DNA from: CAZVEV01 sp964625865
GTDB taxonomy: Bacteria; Planctomycetota; Phycisphaerae; SM23-33
Direction: 5' to 3'
Assembly (NCBI GenBank): GCA_964625865.1
Contig: CAZVEV010000088.1
Coordinates: 1 to 19,492, forward strand
DNA: 19,492 bases
The notes under the pieces are model-generated. The model saw nothing but the letters and a program-made list of their open reading frames with translations. It made no database searches and was not told where the DNA came from. How positions within the stretch are numbered: the first letter of the stretch is position 1; each line of letters opens with the position of its first letter. A program made the translations under genes and the position numbers. Shown here one piece after another: positions 15,014 through 19,492 of this stretch.

Positions 15014-17054
15014 ACTACTTCCGGTTCTGGCCTTGTGCCTGCTGCTGAGCGGGTGCTGGCCTTTCGGGGATGACCAGGACGGCTCGGCCCATCGGACCGC
15101 CGAGGCGATACGCGAGACGCTCGTTATCACGTCTACCGAGTCCGGTACGGTAGAGGCCGAAGAGAAGGTCGTTATCTCCAATCAGTTGAAATGGTCCGTG
15201 ATCATCAAAAAGGTCGTTGACGAGGGCACGGTGGTCAAGCAGGGCCAACTGATCATCGAGTTTGAGTGCAAGAACCTCGAAGACGCCATCGACGCCCTGG
15301 AACTGGCCCTCAACAACGCCGAGCTGGCGCTGGAGCAGGCCAACAAGCAGTTGGTCCTTCTTGAGAAGCAGCAGACGATCAACCTGGAACAGGCCAAGAA
15401 CGCCGTGAAGGATGCCGAGGAGAACCACAGACTCTACGAAGAGCAGTCGCAGACTACGCTGGCGAAGAAGAAGGATGCTCTGAAGCGGGCCGAAGAGACC
15501 CTCGTCAGGTTCAACGCGAAGGGCGGTCAAAGGGAGAACGACCTGCGAGACGCCGAGATCGCCATCGAGATGGCCACCAAGCAGGTCAAGATCGCCGAGA
15601 AGAAGCTGGAGTTCAAGAAGGACGTCAACAGGAAGCCCGAGTTGAACAAGCCGTACAGCGAGAGCGAGATCGAATCCGATGAGCTTGCACTCCAGAACCT
15701 TCGAAACACGCTGGAAAAGGCGATTGCCGCCAAGAAGCTGCTGGAAACATACACCATCCCTCAACTGGTTCGACAGCTTGAAGAAGACATAAGGCAGGCC
15801 GCCGAAGAATTGAAGATACTCCAAACGCACACGATCGTCCAGAACACGCGCAAGAACCTGACGGCGATCAAGGAGGCCAAGCTGAAGCTGGAACAGGCCA
15901 AGCTCGCCCAGGAAGCCGAACTGCGAATGAAGAAGCAGGAGATCCTGAGCAAGCAGAGGGGGCTTGACGAACGCAAGGAACAGATGCAGGAACTCAAAGA
16001 GGACCAGGCGAAGCTCCGGGTGACCGCGGAGCGATCCGGACTGGTGCTCTACGAGCCGGGTTGGAAGGGCGAGGGCCAGAGAATTGAGGTCAAGGAAGGC
16101 GAAAGCATCTACCCCAGGGGGAAACTAATGATTATACCCGACATGACCACGCTTCGCGTTCAGACGATGATCTTCGAGGCGCTGCGGGAATACGTAACCG
16201 TGGAGGACGGCGGCGACGAGGGCAGAGCGGCCGTCGCCAGGATCGAGGCACACGTCGGCCAGGCCGTCAAGAGACTCATGATGGAGGCCATAATGAACAA
16301 GTGGCCGAAGGAGAAGGCCCAGGCGGCCTACCTCAAGATCAAGACGGACCAGATCATCCCTATGATCAAGCAGGCGGTCACTGACGGCAAGCTCACGAAG
16401 AAGGACGCTAAGGCCTTCTATCGCCGCCTGGAGGAGAGCGAGGCCCGGACGGCCGAGGTGGCCGGCGGCCAGCCCACCCCTGTCAAGATCGACTGGGACT
16501 CTCTGCCCGACGCGCCTGACAAGAAGGATGACGCCGCCAGCAAGCCTGTAGGGATCAAGGGTACGCGAGCCATGGTCGTCCTGGATTCGTTCGCCAGGAA
16601 GACGCAGATACCCGGGCGGGTCGTGGAGTCTTCCCCGCTGCCGAAAGGCACCGGCCCGCACTGGCTGAGGACCGGAACCAAGGCGTACGATCTCTGGGTC
16701 GGCGTCGACTGGAAAGCCCATGGGTTGACTCCCGGTAAGAACCTCAGGCCCGGCATGGGCGGGAAGGTGACGCTGATACTGGACGAGATCGAAGACGCGC
16801 TGACGATTCCCGTTCTCTCGGTATACAACAAGAAGGACAAGTACTACTGCATGAAGATCGAAGGCGGCTCACCGGTGGAGACCCGGATCGAGATCGGAAA
16901 GATGAATGAGAGCCGCGTGCAGATTCTTTCCGGCCTCAAAGAAGGCGACAAGGTGCTCCTGGTCGCCGACGCGGATGAAGAAGCGGCAAACGGCGAGGCC
17001 GAGGACGAGGGCCCGCCCTCTGCCAATGGCAGCGGTGCCCAGGCGGACAGATAG
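15003..17054 (+). CDS. HlyD/MacA-type periplasmic adaptor lipoprotein with extra-long coiled coil
   Basis: This 683-residue membrane fusion protein should bridge the inner-membrane ABC permease and the TolC-like channel. It is a lipoprotein (lipobox LSGC, Cys18). The first lipoyl half lies near 60-90 (GTVVKQGQLIIEFECKN). A very long charged helical hairpin fills about 90-335, rich in A, E, K, L and Q. The second lipoyl half is at about 340-385 (LRVTAERSGLVLY, IPDMTTLRVQTMIFE). Residues about 400-510 form an extra helical insert (AYLKIKTDQIIPMIKQAV, DGKLTKKDAKAFYRRLEE) inside the beta-barrel region. A membrane-proximal part ends near 655 (LSGLKEGDKVLLVADAD), followed by an acidic tail. MacA is about 370 residues, so this is nearly twice as long. 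ATG 15003 starts the signal and follows a purine-rich stretch. The stop directly abuts the ATPase start. Confidence 0.88.
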   Translation: MDNRLLPVLALCLLLSGCWPFGDDQDGSAHRTAEAIRETLVITSTESGTVEAEEKVVISNQLKWSVIIKKVVDEGTVVKQGQLIIEFECKNLEDAIDALELALNNAELALEQANKQLVLLEKQQTINLEQAKNAVKDAEENHRLYEEQSQTTLAKKKDALKRAEETLVRFNAKGGQRENDLRDAEIAIEMATKQVKIAEKKLEFKKDVNRKPELNKPYSESEIESDELALQNLRNTLEKAIAAKKLLETYTIPQLVRQLEEDIRQAAEELKILQTHTIVQNTRKNLTAIKEAKLKLEQAKLAQEAELRMKKQEILSKQRGLDERKEQMQELKEDQAKLRVTAERSGLVLYEPGWKGEGQRIEVKEGESIYPRGKLMIIPDMTTLRVQTMIFEALREYVTVEDGGDEGRAAVARIEAHVGQAVKRLMMEAIMNKWPKEKAQAAYLKIKTDQIIPMIKQAVTDGKLTKKDAKAFYRRLEESEARTAEVAGGQPTPVKIDWDSLPDAPDKKDDAASKPVGIKGTRAMVVLDSFARKTQIPGRVVESSPLPKGTGPHWLRTGTKAYDLWVGVDWKAHGLTPGKNLRPGMGGKVTLILDEIEDALTIPVLSVYNKKDKYYCMKIEGGSPVETRIEIGKMNESRVQILSGLKEGDKVLLVADADEEAANGEAEDEGPPSANGSGAQADR

Positions 17055-17759
17055 ATGGAACCGGTCATTCGCCTCGAATCCGTCACCAAGACCTACCGCG
17101 TGGGCCTCGGAGTCGCCGCCCTGAGCAACGTCGACCTGGTCGTTCCGGAAGGTCAGTACCTCGCCATCATGGGCGCCAGCGGCTCGGGCAAGAGCACCAT
17201 GCTGAATCTCCTGGGGTGTCTGGACCGTCCCAGCTTGGGCAAGTACTTCCTCGGCGGTGACGATGTCTCAACCCTCTCGGACAATCGGCTTTCGGAGATA
17301 CGAAACACCAAGTTAGGCTTCGTCTTCCAGTCGTTCAATCTCATCCCCTGGATGACCGTCACGCAGAACATCGGGATGCCCCTGTTCTACAGGGGCGCTC
17401 GTCGGAGTCAGCGTCACAGGACAAGCGCCGAACTGGGGCGTATGGTCGGCCTCGGAGACCGCCTTGACCATCGCCCTCACCAGTTGTCGGGGGGACAGAT
17501 GCAGCGGGTCGCTATTGCCAGGGCCCTGGTCAACGACCCGATGGTCCTCCTGGCCGACGAGCCCACGGGAAACCTCGACACCAACACCGGCGAGGAAATC
17601 ATGGAGGTCTTCGCAGGGCTGAGCCGGCGCGGCAAGACCATCCTCATGGTCACGCACGAATCCCACATCGCCGCCCACGCAAGTCGCGTCATAACGCTCA
17701 GGGACGGCCGCATCGAATCCGACGTCACCGATCACCAGGGGGGTGAATCCCGTGGGTAA
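17055..17759 (+). CDS. MacB/LolD-type ABC transporter ATP-binding protein
   Basis: This 234-residue cytoplasmic ATPase powers the exporter. All motifs are intact: Walker A GASGSGKST (40-48), Q-loop Gln92 (FVFQSFNL), signature LSGGQMQR (144-151), Walker B VLLADEPT with Glu169, D-loop GNLD, and switch His201 (VTHE). The sequence pattern is that of the MacB/LolD/FtsE group, which drives mechanotransmission-type permeases rather than classical channel transporters. ATG 17055 follows the adaptor stop codon with no gap. Its last bases overlap the permease start. Unlike E. coli MacB, in which ATPase and permease are fused, the two parts are separate proteins here. Confidence 0.95.
   Translation: MEPVIRLESVTKTYRVGLGVAALSNVDLVVPEGQYLAIMGASGSGKSTMLNLLGCLDRPSLGKYFLGGDDVSTLSDNRLSEIRNTKLGFVFQSFNLIPWMTVTQNIGMPLFYRGARRSQRHRTSAELGRMVGLGDRLDHRPHQLSGGQMQRVAIARALVNDPMVLLADEPTGNLDTNTGEEIMEVFAGLSRRGKTILMVTHESHIAAHASRVITLRDGRIESDVTDHQGGESRG
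17737..17746 (+). promoter_or_regulatory. Ribosome binding site deciding permease start
   Basis: AGGGGGGTGA closely resembles the Shine-Dalgarno consensus and lies just before GTG 17752. The alternative GTG at 17743 is inside this site, which argues against it. Confidence 0.5.
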
Positions 17760-19014
17760 GCTGCTCGACGTCATGTTCCTGGCCATCCACAGCCTGTCGG
17801 TGCACCTTGTCCGCTCCGGGCTGACCATGCTCGGGATTGTCTTCGGGGTCTGCGGCGTCAGCGTGATGCTCGCGATTCAAGCCGGCGCGAGCAAGGAAGC
17901 TCAGGAGGAACTCAGCGTCCTGGGCAGCACCAACGTGATCATCAACTCCATAGAGCCTGCCCAGGAGATCGGCCGCGGCCGCGGAAGAGAGATGATCACG
18001 CTCAAGAAGTTCGGCACAACATATCGGGACATCAAGTGCATTGTCGATAACGTCCCCGGCGTGGTGGACTACGCCACGGTGCATGATGTGAAGTTGCGGT
18101 ACTACTGCCCGGAGGACCGGAATCGGTATTCGCTGGTCATGGGCGTGACGCCGAACTATGCGAAGCTACTCAATCTTCGCATATCGAAGGGCAGGTTCAT
18201 CACCGCCGTGGACATGCTCCATAAGAAGCCCTACTGCGTGATTACCAGAACGCTGGCCAGGAAGGCGTTCAAGTGCATGAACCCCATTGGCAAGACGATC
18301 CAGCTGAAGGGACAACCTTTCGGCATCGTCGGCGTGATCGATTACATACCATCGAAACTCGGGATCACCGAGGAAGACATCCCCATATTCATTCCCAAGA
18401 CCACGAAAGAGGGCAAGTTCGGGCAGATCAATGTCAACTGGCACCAGGGCAATATGACATCGGAGGATGTACAGGTCAGCCAGCTGATACTGCGGATGAA
18501 GGACGAATCGGCGGTTATGGCGGCGGCCCCGATCATCAGGGCCATCATGGAGAAGAATCACGATAAGCTCGAGTACGCTATCATGATTCCCTTGAAGCTC
18601 ATTCAGGCCAAAGCCGCCCAGCAGCGGATCTGGGATATGATTTTCTTCGCGATCGCTTCAATCTCGCTGATTGTGGGCGGTATCGGCATCATGAATATCA
18701 TGCTCGCCAGTGTCACCGAGCGCACGAAGGAGATCGGCGTCCGCCGGGCCCTTGGCGCGAAGAAGCGCGATATCATCGCGCAGTTCCTTTTCGAGGCGGT
18801 CACCATGACGACCCTGGGCGGATTGATCGGCGTCGTTATAGGCTACTTCGTTCCTCCTCTGCTGAAGGACATTGTAAACGTCACTCCTATCGTCTCGGTC
18901 CCGATGCTGATCGGTCCTTTCCTCATGGCCGTCGCCGTCGGGATTGTCAGCGGACTCTATCCCGCAAAGCGGGCGGCCGCCCTCGACCCGATCGAAGCGC
19001 TGCGACACGAGTAA
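17752..19014 (+). CDS. MacB-type ABC transporter permease (MacB_PCD / FtsX)
   Basis: This 420-residue inner-membrane permease has the four-helix layout of the MacB/LolC family. TM1 is at about 22-43 (GLTMLGIVFGVCGVSVMLAIQ). A periplasmic domain covers about 45-290. TM2 is at about 295-318 (MIFFAIASISLIVGGIGIMNIML), TM3 at about 344-370 and TM4 at about 384-405. The cytoplasmic coupling motif TERTKEIGVRRALGAKKRDI follows TM2, and the family C-terminus YPAKRAAALDPIEALR is intact. GTG 17752 is chosen from the strong ribosome site before it; GTG 17743 is possible. It overlaps the ATPase gene by 8 nt and is the last gene of the operon. The exported substrate cannot be deduced; macrolides, peptides, lipids and siderophores are all handled by this family. 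Confidence 0.94.
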   Translation: MGKLLDVMFLAIHSLSVHLVRSGLTMLGIVFGVCGVSVMLAIQAGASKEAQEELSVLGSTNVIINSIEPAQEIGRGRGREMITLKKFGTTYRDIKCIVDNVPGVVDYATVHDVKLRYYCPEDRNRYSLVMGVTPNYAKLLNLRISKGRFITAVDMLHKKPYCVITRTLARKAFKCMNPIGKTIQLKGQPFGIVGVIDYIPSKLGITEEDIPIFIPKTTKEGKFGQINVNWHQGNMTSEDVQVSQLILRMKDESAVMAAAPIIRAIMEKNHDKLEYAIMIPLKLIQAKAAQQRIWDMIFFAIASISLIVGGIGIMNIMLASVTERTKEIGVRRALGAKKRDIIAQFLFEAVTMTTLGGLIGVVIGYFVPPLLKDIVNVTPIVSVPMLIGPFLMAVAVGIVSGLYPAKRAAALDPIEALRHE

Positions 19015-19267
19015 TCTGATGATTGGGTCTTCTGGGAGGCGGCAACCTTCACGTGGACCTCCTTGGATCGCTCTGGCTTGGTGGCATCGACGAGGTAGGC
19101 CCGGTCGCCGATCAACGAGGGCAGGACGAGATGAAGCGGCTGACGTTTGTGAGCAGGCCGTCACTGCAGGCCGAGGTGGGTGACGTGGTGACGCCAACTG
19201 TGTCAATCAAGACACGCCTCGCAAGACCGTGCTATCCAAGGCCTTGCGAGGCGTGCTCTTTAAGGAA
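19015..19267. other. Convergent spacer between efflux operon and tRNA-Ser
   Basis: No intact gene is seen. Apart from the stem-loop at 19213-19255, the minus strand at about 19025-19130 can be read as a short coding-like stretch (containing IGDRAYLVDATKPERS), interrupted upstream by a TGA. It may be a gene remnant or chance antisense reading. Confidence 0.35.
19213..19255. terminator. 13-bp perfect stem-loop, possible two-way terminator
   Basis: CACGCCTCGCAAG (19213-19225) pairs exactly with CTTGCGAGGCGTG (19243-19255) around a 17-nt loop. It lies between the efflux operon and the convergent tRNA gene, where a shared terminator would be expected. On the plus strand only a short CTCTTT follows, and no U-run follows on the minus strand. 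Confidence 0.5.
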
Positions 19268-19352
<85 letters not shown>

Positions 19353-19373
19353 GGATGTCGCGTCGAGCCAAGG

Positions 19374-19402
19374 ACTCTATCGGCTTGTTGGTGCGGTGTC
19401 AA
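19374..19402 (-). promoter_or_regulatory. Sigma70-like promoter of the tRNA-Ser gene
   Basis: On the minus strand TTGACA (19402-19397) is followed 17 bp later by TAGAGT (19379-19374). The start would be near 19367, about 15 nt before the mature tRNA 5' end, which is normal for a tRNA gene. Confidence 0.6.
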
Positions 19403-19492
19403 GAGTCGAAACCCGCCGAACGGGAAAATCGGTCCGCGGGTGTCAGCGCCGGTGTGAAAATGGGGTAAATCGGGCGGTTTGAAGATGCGCGG

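Overview
The window looks like a chromosomal segment of a high-GC bacterium, most likely a planctomycete (Phycisphaerae-like or a relative). The inference rests on family content: an ECF sigma factor of the Rhodopirellula/Verrucomicrobium type followed by a FecR-like membrane protein, a very large secreted protein with NPCBM and F5/8 type C modules, a Tat-exported aldo/keto reductase, and lipoprotein-type efflux components. No marker gene fixes the taxonomy. No phage, IS element, CRISPR array or replication origin was seen, and codon use looks uniform.

Layout. (1) 23-4411: a 1462-residue exported protein with carbohydrate-binding-like modules, ending in an HtrA-like domain plus PDZ. Two of the three protease catalytic residues are replaced. 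(2) 4635-7313: an 892-residue single-gene machine with its own sigma70-like promoter (4493-4521). It has a degenerate ribokinase/PfkB-like N-terminus, a P-loop AAA-type ATPase core and two tandem RyR (ryanodine-receptor repeat) domains. (3) 7314-7749: non-coding, with a run of hairpins that includes a perfect 38-bp palindrome and a perfect 22-bp palindrome. (4) 7750-8166: a Nudix hydrolase. (5) 8456-13010: an apparent sigma/FecR cluster. The ECF sigma factor overlaps (ATGA) a FecR-like membrane protein that carries C-terminal ankyrin repeats. A TolB-like beta-propeller lipoprotein or exported protein and a Tat aldo/keto reductase follow. (6) 13193-19014: a tightly packed tripartite efflux operon with overlapping or abutting genes: TolC-type outer-membrane lipoprotein, unusually long HlyD/MacA-type adaptor lipoprotein, MacB-type ATPase and MacB-type permease. 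(7) 19268-19352, minus strand: tRNA-Ser(CGA) with a good promoter upstream and a 13-bp stem-loop between it and the convergent efflux operon.

How the parts may work together. The efflux operon should form one envelope-spanning exporter of unknown substrate. The sigma/FecR pair should form a cell-surface signalling switch whose immediate targets may be the two downstream exported proteins. The kinase-like/AAA/RyR protein has no obvious partner except, possibly, the Nudix enzyme across the palindromic spacer. It is the best candidate here for something little described. All functional links are inferred from gene order and recognisable motifs; no database search was run.
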